A stretch of 64,000 nucleotides of DNA from the NCBI GenBank assembly GCA_036345935.2, contig JADWOT020001282.1, positions 372,001 through 436,000 on the forward strand, in the 5' to 3' direction. The notes under the pieces were generated by a model, which worked only from the letters and a program-made list of their open reading frames with translations, was not told the origin of the DNA and made no database searches. The position numbers and the translations under genes are program-made. Shown here one piece after another: positions 31,920-45,300 of this stretch (positions within the stretch are counted from its first letter, which is position 1; every line of letters begins with the position of its first letter). This DNA comes from Taenia hydatigena. Its lineage: Eukaryota; Platyhelminthes; Cestoda; Cyclophyllidea; Taeniidae.

Positions 31920-34900
31920 TGGTGCTACATCTTTGCGGCTGAAAATAGACCGGAATCTCTTTTCTTGGTTCTTTTTTGCTTACTTCGTCGTCAATTAATT
32001 TTTTTTAACTTGTAGTTTTTTTTGCTATTTGCATTATTCCACGGGTTACTTTTACCAATGCTCGGGCACCAAAATGCGTTTGTTTCCTAAGCTATGTAAA
32101 AATAACAAATGTCTTCTTGACTCCTACTGTAAAGAGAAGAAATTTCGTGGAACTCTTAAAATAGAATAGGCTTTGAAATTTCTGATGTTGCGCCTCTAAT
32201 CACGTCAAATGCTATTTGTCATCTCACTGTAGTGCCATGCGCTTGCAAACACATTGCTGCCAACTAAAACATGCAAATGCTAATGGCTGACAGCATTTGA
32301 TTCGCAGATTTTTAAGATCCTCGCACATTCACGGTTGAGAACTTTATACATCGGCATCCTTCACAGACACCGCTAAACGCTTATCTACGATTTATTTAAA
32401 TTGGTGTAAATGTTGGGGATTTGAGTTAACTAAAACTAAGGCGTCCCGCAAATTTTGACACGACTTTAATAACTTTCTATTCTTTGCGATTGTTCCTGGG
32501 ACGGAAACATTATCTTGAGTTATATTTGTTGCATCTATTAGCATGAATGAACAGTCGTTTTACAAGGAAGATATAAAGGATTTTCGGCTAGAGTTGTCAG
32601 CTTGTATTTTTGGATAAGTTCCTTTTTGCAGTAGATATCGGTTCGACTATGCCTGTCGGAACTCTTCTTCTGTCTGATTGAAGGCACTGGCAAGTGTCTC
32701 AGTGTGCATTTTAATATTTTCATGCCTTTATATAGATGCAGCATATGTCCTGAGGCGTGGTTGGTTGCCACTTCCAAGTTTGATAAAGAGAAATCGGAGT
32801 CGACTCTCATTATTCATCCCGTGAGTATCTTGGATGGTAAGGCACCGATTGATGCATAGACCCTAGACAGAAAAGCACATCTTTGACTTAAACCTCAACC
32901 TCCGGGCAAAACGCATGTGTTACTCGTTTTATTCTCAATCTCCTTTTAGTTTGCCCTTTGCTCGCTTGTTCCAGCACACTTTATTTTTCAAATCCAGGTT
33001 GTATTGTGGCTAAGCTGGGCCATACGTAGCCGAATGGCGCGATCGTGTGCTCTTTAGTTAAAGTACGCCCTTTCGATTATAAGTTGCGAACCCTTTTGCT
33101 GACTGATTCCCTAATATGCCCACAATATGGATTTTCTTATTTAGCACAGTTTTTTGCCGTACGTAACTGTGTCTGAAAATTACTCTTTTATTCTTATTTT
33201 GCCTTTTGGAGGCAGACAAATCCCATATAAATTCATTTAAGGCAAGTAAGTTTTATTACATTTAAACTTCACTACTTCCGCCTCTATCTCCAAAATACCT
33301 CCGCATACAAGTGTTCTGATCAGAAACGGATGCTGGGTGACAATATCTGACTGTATCGTCAAATGTTGGTCAGGAAAGGCAACCGCAAATTGCGGGAGTG
33401 ACATCCCTAAAAGCGCTTCTGTATGCTTGTGCCGAGTAGTGAACACAGCGTATTTAAGCTCGTTCAGATTTTCGGCCATCAAAGCGACATTCGAGTGATA
33501 TTTACTGAGCCGTCACAAACAGATTTATGCTAGATTGAATTTAAGTTTTTCTATTTTCATTCTAACTATGGCAGGATATAACTCTTCATTCCCTGTAACA
33601 CGTTCACGTTTAAAAAGCACATCAAGGTGCTCCAGGTGCTGCTCAGTTGCAGAACTGCGCATTTAGACCTTTTGGAAAATTACTTCTGGTTGAGCTGCTG
33701 CCATGGTAAACATGGCCATTAGTTTGTAAACAGCAGTCAGCAGTGATTGCCTTGTGAGTCTTTCTTCATTTTGCAGTTCACAACGGGAGAAATGCGGCCG
33801 ACCCCTTGTACAATGCAGTCGATGAAGCCGCAATCGACGGTTACATTAATCTTCAAAAAAGCGATCATCCGTTTTGAAATAACACTACAGTGTGCTCATA
33901 TTTTGCACCGTAAATCATGAAAGCTGCTAAAATTTGCAACCGATAGCAAGCGATTGTGAATTACCCTTCTCAGAATAATTCGTCTCCTGGAAGCTGTATG
34001 CAATCAAATAACATGGCAATATTTCATTCACTCTTCGAAGACTTGACCGACGCATAAGCCAAACTTTTCTAGGAAAATGGCATCTGAGGAGCGATTTCCA
34101 TCAGACCATGTAGTTACCCTTTAGCAGCAAACAGATAATGGCATGGATGCCATTGCTGCATTAAGTTTTTACTGTGCGTAAGGGATCTTAGGAAGTGCAA
34201 CAAGCCATTTCATAATCTCCCGCACTCTATCAGATATTAATTATTGCAGCCATTTTCAACATCTGCATATCGAAGTTCATTTCGAAGGGCATCCTTCGCT
34301 TTACTTGATGCGCAGTTTCGACTTTATTTCAATGTGTTCCATTTCATGTCACTCAATCGTTTGCATATTGGGATGCAAACAACTTTTACCCTATTACCGC
34401 ATGAACTCACGTCGCGGACGTGGCTACCGTGGCTCATCCAGGAGTAAGTTAATTTTACTTCACACAATCCTCGCTGGGATTGCTTTTGGCCTAAATCCTG
34501 CACTCCATCTGGAGTGCCGACCCTAGAATGCGGAGATAAACTACCATAAATTCTAAAATTCGATGCGCTGCATAATTTTTGGACCATGTGCTATGTGGTT
34601 TGGATGGACCATGGTTGAGTGAGAGATTCGTGGAAGAGATGTGCAATCTCAGCTGTCAGAGTTATAAGGCTGGTGTTTCTATTTTAACCCCAGTCTTCAG
34701 GCCTTTGGGCTGTGTGCAGTAATCACGTAGGAATGAAAAATGGTTATTAGGGCTGTGCTCATTCAGACTACGCTTTGTCCTCAGTTGCTGCTGTCATTTT
34801 TATTACCAACGGATTCGTGAGCACTCACCGCCTATTAGTTAAAATGTGCATTCAGGCAGGCAATGTAGCAGTGTTGCGACTTTCTGAAACTGCTCAGAAT

Positions 34901-35250
34901 AGGAATGCTTTAGAGCCTTAAATGCATGGCTTAGACCATATTTTAACTGAAGTTCCGAATGTCAGCTTCCCCATGTGTCTAATATTTGCAGAGAAACAAA
35001 ATAGAATTAAAAAGCTACCCACTCATCCACTCACACATTTGCACCATCAATTTTGATGTGGTATGGGTGCACGACGCTAGAGCGGATAGCTGCAAAGGAA
35101 AATGACATGGTAGAGCCGAGACGATGAGGTCGGCAAAACATATTTGGTTCAAAACTGCTCTAACTTCTGAGCCGCACACTGCTACACATAATTCTCCTAG
35201 TTCTCCCTTGCCCATCAATTCATTACTCAACTTCACTGGTCACACTTCAA
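31920..35250. other. Region without recognisable genes
   Basis: AT-rich DNA with T-runs near 31980-32025. The frames at 32538-32810 minus (90 codons) and 33237-33482 minus (81 codons) show no motif. I saw no repeat copy or RNA gene. Confidence 0.45.
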
Positions 35251-35431
35251 CTATCGCGAAGCATAGCATCTGGCCGAAGTAGAGAGGTTGACAACAGGAG
35301 TGAATAAAGTGAGCAGGAGAAGCAAAGTGAGGGGACATGAGAAGTGAATATAAGGGGTGAGTACGAAGGTGGAGGAGTAGGAGGGAGTTGGTAGTTAGAG
35401 AGTGAAGGGGAAATGGGGGTAGATGGTCGGT

Positions 35432-35506
35432 GATGGTGAGGCATGTAGGTAGGTTAGAGCGTCGACCTGATAAAGTGGATGTCGAGGAATCTAGCCACTC
35501 ACCAGG
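35432..35506 (+). repeat. tRNA-Ile-like head of composite repeat, copy 2
   Basis: It contains GTAGGTTAGAGCG (D-arm and A-box-like, close to the eukaryotic tRNA-Ile wording GTTGGTTAGAGCG), the anticodon region ACCTGATAAAG and the T-arm-like GTCGAGGAATCTAGCC. GGTGAGG at the start can pair with ACTCACC at the end at 6 of 7 positions. It is a pseudo-tRNA. Confidence 0.5.
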
Positions 35507-35655
35507 CATGATGACATTTTATCTCCCAATTTTAGTCAGATTTACTGCTCCTCCCTCTAGCGTTAAAGTAGGCAGCTCGTTCATCCTTTTTGCTGCAAAT
35601 TGTTGTCAGACAGACATGGTGATACTACAAGCAGTGGGGAGACAAATGATTTTAC

Positions 35656-35727
35656 GACTCCGGCAGGACTCCAACATGCAGTTTTCTGATCTGCAGTTAG
35701 ACGCCCTATCCAATAGACCACAAAGTC
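35656..35727 (-). repeat. tRNA-Arg-like pseudo-tRNA with complete cloverleaf
   Basis: Read on the minus strand: acceptor GACTTTG pairs with CGGAGTC at all 7 positions (with two wobbles). D-stem GTCT pairs with GGGC. The anticodon arm TCTAA-CTGCAGA-TCAGA shows anticodon GCA. T-stem GCATG pairs with CCTGC at 4 of 5 positions, with T-loop TTGGAGT instead of TTCGANT. Overall wording follows tRNA-Arg (GGCGTCTGA-type anticodon arm and ATTGGATA D-loop), so the anticodon no longer matches the body. As it forms part of a repeated composite, it is most likely a SINE head and not a tRNA gene. Confidence 0.55.
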
Positions 35728-35735
35728 AGCCGTCA

Positions 35736-38700
35736 TTTCACCAACGGTTCTTTCACATCACATCCAATGCATTTTGACAAAGAGGTACAAACCATTTCAT
35801 TCCTCCTGTCTATGGCTATTGTGCTAACTTGTAAAATCGCGATTCATGATCACTAAATAACTGCGACATGACTGAATTGCCCGTCAGATAACAGCGTCAC
35901 GACCTTAAAATTTGGACTCCTAATAATGGTGGCATTAGACACAGCTCCACTGGACCCCACTTTTTTACTAAGAATGGACTTTAGGTTACGATCACCACAA
36001 AATCAGGTCAAAGCACCCTTTTTAGTATCGTAAGTACAGCCTTCCCTTTATTAAATGGTGCGGTTGGAAGCATTTTATGTTTCATGACGAAGCTTGCCAC
36101 CTCAGCAGGCAAAGAAAGGAACCGCCTTGAATGGCTGGTTTCTTGTCGTTGAAAGGAGGGAACTAGCTTTCATTTGATTTATCAGAGGATATTGTCGTCT
36201 TGAGGAGAGCTGTTAATCAATTTTATGCTGTCTGTGGAACTCTATGTGATCACTAGCACTTTTAATGAATGACGAAAAATTACATGATAGGGCAAAAACA
36301 CATGAAGCGAACAATCAGACTTGACAGAACAAGATTTTTTTGGCGTCTACTTGACCCACGTATACCCTTGCAACAATAATATGTGCCATTGTAGGGAGAT
36401 CGCTGGCGATAGCTGGGTAGGGGCTTGAGAAAACCAAATCGAATCTCTAAAATACAAGTAAAGCCTTTACAAGTTGTCCACGTTAGTGTTTCAGGCGCCT
36501 AAGCTAGGAAATAAAGCAATTAAAGCGTAAAAAGCTCAACCAGGCCTTAATTTTATGTAAGGAAAGCACAGTTGAAGGTCGCTGGCAAAAGTCTCAAAAT
36601 ACCCCAATTCCAGTCAAATTCAACTGGTCAAATTTGGAGCAACAGCATGATGACCGTGCTACTGAAATCATGCTGATGATGCTAGAAAAGGCAGGCAAGT
36701 GCTGATGGACGAAATTGCTCTCTTAGGTACTTTCAATGCTAGATAGTAATCGTGCAAAGAGGTGAGACCTATCGGCAGATCCTAGTAAATTCGGTTGGTT
36801 TAAATTTGCTAACCAATATGGCGACATATTATTATGAAGTTATGCATGAATAGCTTCGTCCAAGTAAGTGTTTATGCACTTTCGTTAAGTTAACCTCACT
36901 GAAACTGGTGGCCTGATCTCAAGTCAAATTTGTAGTGGTGATGACATTTTTCTAGATGTGTAGGCCACTCAAATGGGAGCACCCGGAATGCCACTTGATT
37001 GCTTTAATTAGACGTGAGTCAACAAGTGAACGCAAATCCCTTTGCAGGGATGTTTTCATGAGCTTTTGATGTGAGAAAAGCAAACTCTGGTTTTTGCTCT
37101 GAGTTTAATGAACTGCGAATAAATTAAGGCTCCATCTATTCACTTTGTTAGTTCTAGGAGTATGAATGCCAAGGATGGAAAGACTAATCCCTTGTAGCTT
37201 ACACTCGGGTGTGCCGCGTGTACGACAGGCACAGGCCAATGAATGTGGATTAACTCATTCAGACACTTTCATCAACTGCCTTTGTTGCCTCAATTATTCA
37301 CCTGACGAATTACATGTGCTCTGTCTGCTTGCTGCAAACATTCGCATCTGCAAAGTGAGGATAGCTTTTAAAGGGCGTAACTCACTATTCTGTTCTTAAG
37401 CCATGGCGAATTATGACTTAGCTGGCTTCGTTTTATCAACCTATGTGATCAGTATTTTGAGGCCACCAAAATGCTGTCTCAGCCGCATTTTTACCATGTT
37501 GTCCAGTTATGTGTTGGGTGCTTGGCTGATGGAGCAGCTAAATGTAGATGCATTGCATAGCACATGTGGGGTGCAATGGACATTTTGGAATCATCACAGT
37601 TTGCGCACGCCTCGCAGTTCGTAAGAGTAGGGCTCTTGAATTTCGATGAATTACTAGTGACCAATTCCTTAAGCAGTTTGAGAAGGCGGGCTGTTTTGAC
37701 GGGCAGTTTACCAAGTAAGACAGTATTTGCGCATCGGTTTGAGTTCGAAAATATAATAAAAAGCCTTGAGCGGCGAAGGGTGAAGCAGCTAATAGGCTAT
37801 AGTGACAATCGCTTGTGTATTTGTCAGATCCTTGCGAAAAAAGGTTGATGCATGAAATTCGGTCAGCGAAGTGGCGCAGCATGGGTAAGTCAAGGTGCAT
37901 TTTTGTGCTTGTGGGTCATTCGTGTGCACTTGCTGATACATTCCTATACTTTATCCATTTTTGAAGACTAAATTCACCGGTTTTGGGATTAAGATATTTG
38001 CTCATATTCTATTCTCAAAAGGTGACCGGCCCTGCAATAGGAAAATAGGCTCTACTTTGCATCGATTTAATCTGCATCTTAATAACAAGTACATCTCCTA
38101 TTTTTGCATGCTGTTAACAAATCAGCAATTGGTTTTGTGAATTTTTACTACTAAATATGCGTAGGTAGTGGCAACAAGTTAAACGTGATCTGGAAATAGG
38201 TTCTGAAGCCCTCTCAAGACTTTTGCGATGTAACCTCATTGTAGCCATAATATTTCAAGAGTGAAGTCATTTCTAAGCACCATTTCGTGCCCACATACGA
38301 AAAGTTACGAGCTGTTTTTAGTACTTCACTTCCGTTTTCCGATGCTTTTCTCACATCATCTGCCTATTTTGAGGACCCGGAGGCAAATGAGAGGTGTTTA
38401 TTCCTTTTGAACTTGGTGCAAAATAGTTCAGATATCAGCAGCTCTCAGTCTAGCTATGCTCTTCGCCACATCAAAATGAGCTTACAGGTGCTGATCTCAT
38501 GCTTGAGACATTGTATTCCTTTTAGAAAAAATTGTTTCAGTTCTTGCACTTGTAGACTAGCATGCTCTTAAAGGATTGCTTCCGTTCCATTTATTATCGG
38601 CTTTTGCCTTAGTAGTTCGCTTTATGCTGGCACTGGCAGTTTCATTTCTCCCCTTCAAAGAATTTCTGCATTTGTTTCGATGCACCAGCGCTGCCAAAAC

Positions 38701-39100
38701 GTTGCCTCCTGCATTGAATTCGATTGCTAACGAGAGTTACTCTACTTCGAAACCGTTACGCGCAATGTCCAGATCCGCCGCTGTGATCTTTTCAAGTACT
38801 TGAAGGCTTCCTCTTATGACACATGTCGAGATATTAATGCTAACGTCTTTTGACTGAGAAAAATTTCATCTGAGCTTAGCCCCCGAATCCTGCATCTGTT
38901 AGTGAATCTTGGTTGCAGGTTCGCATTTTCTTGCAAGCTAACAAGCCTGATTCAAGCGATTACCATAACCATGGATCTAACTTTCGGGTGTAGAGCTTGG
39001 TTGTCAATTAGAATTGAGACGAAAATCTTGAGCCATTCTAATTTTACACTAGACCCAGTGGCTGACAATTATTTTTTATGACAAAGATTCTCCAAAGCGA
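35736..39100. other. Region with unplaced open frames, no recognised gene
   Basis: Plus-strand frames at 37166-37399 and 37403-37624 (same phase, one stop between) and 37564-37848 (94 codons, with LRRRAVLTGSLPSK) cover almost 700 bp. This is somewhat denser than elsewhere, but there is no motif. Further frames lie at 38287-38571 and 38576-38803 plus. The minus strand of 38600-38820 also reads openly for about 50 codons with one stop. No splice signals convinced me. Confidence 0.3.
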
Positions 39101-39125
39101 TTAATAGTCAGGCACGGGGACGCAC

Positions 39126-39326
39126 TTGGAGACCCCGCAGAGTAATAAGCCTCAAATGGCATGTTCCACTAGACATTGGAATACTTGGCGTACTACTCTT
39201 CATTCTAGCCAATTTTTCATTCTCAATGAACATATTCTCCAGCAAGGCACTGTTCTCGCTCAACGGTGACAAACCAAAAACAGTGGTCGATATCGGAGTC
39301 ATGGGAGACCTTGACATTTGTTGCCC
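39126..39326 (-). CDS. Candidate internal coding exon, 67 codons, phase 0-0
   Basis: On the minus strand a strong acceptor, GATTTTTTCTCAG, ends at 39327. The exon is then open for exactly 201 bases (67 codons) to a GTGCGT donor beginning at 39125. The peptide is Ser/Thr/Pro-rich at both ends (SRSPMTPISTTVFGLSPLS near the start, SSTPSIPMSSG later). Between them is a short amphipathic stretch, NSALLENMFIENEKLARMKS, that could form a coiled coil. The frame stays open to 39353 upstream and 39108 downstream. I do not recognise the protein. Matching splice sites plus whole-codon length make this the best splice-supported exon candidate in the window, but a chance match cannot be excluded. Confidence 0.33.
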
Positions 39327-39353
39327 CTGAGAAAAAATCGTACAGAAGGGCAC

Positions 39354-42300
39354 AAAGGCTCAACTGGATTCTTCTTGGAAGCTAAATCTCCCGGTTTCAA
39401 GTTAGTTCTTTCACTTTAGGCCTTGGCATTAAAATCCTTTTTAAAATTCTTGCCGCTCTGCTTACCTCTCTACACATCCCCGCTGCTTGCAGATCACACG
39501 CTACTCTGCGCCCGTCCACATGCAAAAGCGTACGGATTTTTTAGAGGATACCACTGCACAATGCAGGACGCCACATGCGCCTGCAGGCTTGGTGTTTAGG
39601 TGACTGACCGACTAACTCTCGGGCGGATAAGGATGTTGCGGTTGCCAGATTTGTTCGCTTACACGCATCTAAAATGTTTTTTCTGACTGCACCACCTGAG
39701 TGGTAATCTGTAGACTCAGAGAGAATGACGACTTCTCAAGGGTTGATGAGGAGAAATAAAACAGGAATACGGATCCATATAAAGCAAGAAGACGAGAAGT
39801 AAAGCAGAACTGACAAAAGGTGCATACGAAAAACGCAGGAACGTATTTGATATTAGTAGGTGAAAGCGTCATTCTGGTCAGCTAACGATTCATTAGAGAC
39901 ACACACACTGATTGAATTTAAGGTCCAAGCGTCAGCAGCGATGAATCAAGCCTAGAATTTTGTCGCGTTTTCCTTTCGCAAAGCACAAACTCTACTGAGT
40001 TACAATTCCGGGGTTGTTAAAACTCGAATACACTTCTACTTGCTTCAGCCCAATTAATCGCTGATGTCTCTGTAGTTGTTGAGATAATAAATTGTATGCA
40101 ATGCTCTATTTTTGCCCTATACAGCTCTAATTAACTAGCATTAGGACTTTAGTGCACCGGTCAGGCAACCATCCTCTCATGATCAGTCTCAGTGAAATCG
40201 ACCGGAATAAATGGGGCGTGAGAAATGCGGTTCCATATTGTCTATCCTTCACAGATTGAGGTCGCAATCATTTGTCCTTTGCTAATTTGTATAACAGTAG
40301 TATCAATGATGAATTTTTTTTGAGTTTATGGACGTGGATTAAGCCGGTACAAGTTATTAGCCCAAACTGATGTCATTATTGTAAGCAATACAACCACTGT
40401 GGCATTGTGAGGGAGATTTCTCATCAAACAGGTGCTAGCTGTGAACGTATTGAGCAGTCATTCTGCAGCTGCTACCTTGAGCATCGCATTTCACTTGATC
40501 AGAGCTGAAATTCAATATGTTGATTCACTTGTTTCATTTGCCCTTTTATTTCAACTTGTGACTCATTCAATGGCAGGATTCATGCTTACCACTTTGTGTG
40601 CTGATTCATTTACTCATTTAATTGTTGCTCCCCACTTACCAAACAAAACATTTTTAGTATTCTATATATTTGTTCTACAAAGAGACATCGCTTCAAAACA
40701 TGACAGTAACTGGAAGCTTTTGCATTTTGAGGCGCTGTTCTGGCTCTTTTAGCCTTCATCTGTAGCAGAGTGTAGCACAGATGACTGATCAGTCCGAAAC
40801 TTTGGCTGCTTTGGAAAACCAGGGTCTTCTACTAAAGGACAACTTGGCACAGTGGCAACAACGCTCCCTAATCCCATTGCAGCGATGTACTGATTTTTGA
40901 CTTCAGTGCGCTCTTTTTTACGATTTTAGAGTAGAAAAATCAGATTCTTACGCGGTTTATTGGCTAGCTGCTCTGGTCACATCCAACTGTCCTCTGATTA
41001 GTCTCCACGCTTGGCTCTGCTGCCATCATGTTATCTTCTCCTGTATTGCATTATTCTTGAATAAATTAAAGGGAACATATGGATTATCACCAGGCATGCA
41101 TTTCGAGTGCGAGGCCCTAATTGGAAACTTTAAGGTGCCGGCTACACAAAGAAGTGATCACCTCGATCCCATAAATTCATTGTTCTGCTGGATACCACTT
41201 CAGTGACAAATGATTAATTCTTTCTTCTTAATGTTTGTGGAGCTCTAAGCGAATGCTCAAACGAATGATGATAGTCCACTTTTACCAATGTGATTTCAAA
41301 GCGAACACCTTTGTGAGGCCGTTTCCACTGGCATTTGAGTCTCTTTAATGTCTTGAAAGTGTGTTTAGTTTTTGACGAATCCACCACGCTTTTCCTTAGT
41401 TTGATGACTAAGCTTTTAGCATGGCTGTAGCAGAACGTTGGAAATCGAGTCTTTTTGGTCTCTAATGGATCTACTTCTATCGATACTCACATTTCTGATT
41501 TTAACAAATGTAATACTCTAAGTTTGCTAAACTGTGCCTCTAACTGCAATGCGGAAGCTCATGCGATCAATCTGCGTCAGAGTGCGTGATGTCTGAGGCT
41601 CGGTTGATCACGAATTAATAACGTATCTATCCGCTTTCTTGTTGAGAGCCACATTAATTAATGTTTTAACTCTTGTTCCTATTGTGAATTTTATGTCAAC
41701 TCTCTGCAAAGGCAATATTAATAAGAGTTGGTTTTTGACTCCGTCTAAGGTCCATGGCAACTTCTCGTTCTTTGAGGAGATTTTTGGTGCCCATCGCATC
41801 AAATGATGTCAAATTTCGCGCAGTCTGAAGATAAATGAGAAAGACTTAAGGTGATGTTTCACAATTATGCGACATTTTTAGTGTTTTCGCAAGGCCCCAT
41901 ATTTTGCACTTGAATACTTAATTGCGTGGGCTGAACTATTTCATTTGAGGCTTCCTATTCAATAGGAGGCTTCTTCGTTCAAATTACCACGATAGCAGCT
42001 TAATTGGAATTGTTCCCTGCTGCCAACGGATTGCACCACATCGTGGTTCACATGCCGGTAGTTCACGCATTGGCATACTCTTTCATCTTACAAGAGCATA
42101 AAGAAGTCTATTGACAGCTGCCATTCTCCATGGAAAAATAACTTCTCCTGCATTTTATTACGATCAATTTGCTATTCAGATGGCAGCAGTAAATGCTTAA
42201 CTTCCTGACTGGATTGTAGTTTGAATGTGTAGAGGCTAGGTTGGATAGCTCGCATACTTAGGTCGCAGCTGCACTTATGTAAAGGTTTGATATTACATAG

Positions 42301-45300
42301 TTAAATGCAGGAAGATTGCAGAACTGTCCTTTTCTAGGTGATATGAGTTTGATTAAACATTTTCGAGGAGAAAATTCGACAGTAGATGTGCCCACCGGTT
42401 GACACCACGTGGAGTGGTGGCGAACCCGAGGGTCTGGCCATTGCATTTCGAAATCGGTTGCCGGGTTTATTTAAAGCACGCACCGAATTCGGTTTGCTCT
42501 CTTCTAGACCTTCATGGAAGAAGGGTCCAGGCTCCCGCGCAGATCAATAGATTGTTAGTCTAATTACGCTTCACTAACATCCGGTTTAACTCTTTGTCAA
42601 TCACAATGCCCTCATGTATGACCGTGTTGCCTTCATTACATGCGGGTTTGCGGGGGTGTCATTTTCCGTGTGCTACACTATTTGTGATTTAAAATGTGTG
42701 GTGGGCAAAATATGAGATGTTTTTATTCGCATAGACGACCTGGATTATCAGCCGATACGCATGTGTAGTGCTGCAAACGAAATTTAAAGTAAACGCTACA
42801 ATTCGAAGAGCCAATGTCAGCATTCCATCAGTTAGGATGAATAAATCAGTTACAATGAATCACAAAGCTTTATTATCACACTACTTTATTGATGTTTTAT
42901 TTAGTAGCCCTGGCAACTGTTGCCAGTGTCGTTCGTAATGTTCAAAGGTGAGATTGCATAAATATATTTGGTTCTTTTAGGTGGCAGTGGGGACGCTGCT
43001 GTGTTACAAGGCAATAAGACAGATCAATTACAAGTCGGCGAAGTTGAGCTCACATTAGTGTGCTTGAGTCTTATTCGTAATTGACAATTGTAATGCGCAA
43101 ATGAATTGTTATCGTTAAATTTGTTTAAAATGGAATTGTTTCGCAATGAAGAGCTAAAAATGCTAGTGTGGATGGAAAAGGATGTATAGGAATCCCATAA
43201 AGGCGAAAAATGGCAGTCATTTAAAAACAATGCAACGATCAGCAAACAGAATGGTCGATTTAGAGCATGATCAAACAGGTGAACGAATGGGAATAAAAGA
43301 GGTTAAGATATGGACTTATTAAATGAAGGTGAATAATGGATGGGCTTGAAGGTGAATTAGCACTAGTTTCCAGTGTTGCAGACCTCTCTAGACATTAAGG
43401 GCTCACCATCAGTAAGGGCAGTGACCGTCGCACAAAGCAGGCCTTCTGGGATGCCCAAAGTCTGCGTAACATAGCAGTAGTCCAGTTCCTGATAGACAAG
43501 TGACTAATCTTACGATAAAATTGGAAGCCGTAGAAAATAGATTTCGCATTGTATTTACCCGATGTGAGGTAGCCTCTAAAATGGTAGGTTAACAAGTAAA
43601 TTAAAAATGTCCTCACTTTGATTCCCTTTATGATTCTTCACAACTCGTTACAGAAACAAAGTTAGTAGTATATGTCGCTTGCCGTGCGCCTAGACGCCTT
43701 GCAGTAAACAAAGCCAAACTAGGCTAGGTTGGATGAGGAACGGCTGGATCAAACCTGATACGGCTATCTGTTGTGGCATACAAAGGTCACAGATCTATTT
43801 GCGCACCATTATTGTGGTTGCGCTTCAGTTGTTCCATAGCATATACGGGAGAGGATAAGAGGTCAGTGATGCTATTAATCTTGTCTCCCCGAACATTGGG
43901 ATCATCATAAGCACGTAAAAGTCATTAACACCATAAGATCGAGGACCGTGATGCATCTCCATGGCTCTTAATCCACTCTCAACTTTCACTTTAGGGTCAC
44001 TGCTTTAATTCCTTCTCATGAAAACCAACTTTTGCCGACCAGAGCGCTGGCAGGGGCACTAACAACTTAGGCGAACAAATGTGGTGGTACAAGAATGTCG
44101 CCACCCTCCTCAGACTGAGCACGCAGGTGCAACAACTAATGTTCCCAATTATACGATATTCGAGATGTTTCATTGACCTGAAAGACGACATCATCAACTT
44201 CTCATGCTGTGACACGAAAAGCCGGCACGCCCTTAACTCAGTATCTGCATGATTTTACTAACTCTGTGTCTGTGCTGGTTTTGGCTACGAGGGTGAACAG
44301 GACTCATCCCCACCCGCCACAATTACTTTCATGTGGCGTTGTCTTACGGTCAACAAGGGGACCATCATTTACCTCGTGCATCTCATCCTTCTTTGCTTCT
44401 TCATCCACGTGGCCATTTCCCTCCCTCTCCTATCCCCCAGTTTTTCAAGCTATGGGCGTCGACAATCTCTGGCTACTGCCTCTCCTTCTGATGAAGCGTG
44501 GCGGTGGTAACATAAGTCCTTCTTACTTCTCATCTACAGTATTATGGACACCTGTGAGTGCTTGAACACGTAGAAGTTGACTATCCAGATCATAATGAAT
44601 ACGTGAGGTAACTATGCTAACAAGTTGTGCATGGTTAGTCTGTGTTACGCTGGGCAGAAATAAAGGCTTCTTGCCATGTTTCCAGAAGTAAGGTGCTTGA
44701 GTTTTTTAACAGGGCTGGGCATAATGGCGGGATATGTTCTTATATCACTTGATTGCAATGAAGGAGGGTGTGCTGAGGCGCAGTAACGCACTAATAGGAT
44801 TAAATAATTTAGAAGAGCATAAGAGGTAATGAGAGAATATTTAAACACTCATGGAAATGGTGTTGGGCTGGAAGCTGAGAGAGGATAACAAGACATAAAG
44901 TGTTGCGTGCCCTTTGCCAGTTAGGAAGTGCCAATTTGCCAAATGGATTACAGTAACCTTTAATATCAAAAACGAATAGAAAGCAATTAGCCTGAGTAGC
45001 AATTTTTCGCTGATTTGGAGCGTCAAAAGTAGTTGTTATGCTTTGGTGTCGTACGAATTTATAAAGCAGATCACCAGGTCTAGTTTCGCCTAGCCAGATC
45101 TTGCTTACCCTAATCCTATTTCTTTTTAATTACTAGTGCCTCTACAATGGGCAGATGATAATAAAAAAGAATTATGGCCTAACGCGGTTTGGAAGTTGCA
45201 ACCCAGTTATGGTGTGCGCTGACTTTACTATCTCCTGAACTGTGCTCGACTAGAGATGGTGATACGTGATAACAAGCACATTTTCTTGGCTTCCCAGTGC

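Larger units (their letters stand above)
35257..35735 (+). repeat. Composite tRNA-derived repeat, copy 2 (best preserved)
   Basis: The order is the same as at 13440-13875: GAAGCATAGCATC, a purine-rich arm of about 170 bp (35290-35425), a plus-strand Ile-like head (about 35432-35506), a middle of about 150 bp ending TACTACAAGCAG, and a minus-strand Arg-like head (35656-35727). The two heads point towards each other, so any polymerase III transcription from their internal promoters would converge on the middle. Sequence differences from copy 1 are spread throughout, arguing for an old dispersed family and not a recent local duplication. Confidence 0.7.

Noticed and set aside
41949..41976. Small palindrome with GAGGCTTC repeats as a regulatory site
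   Set aside because: It is short, unconserved as far as I can see, and not near any gene candidate.
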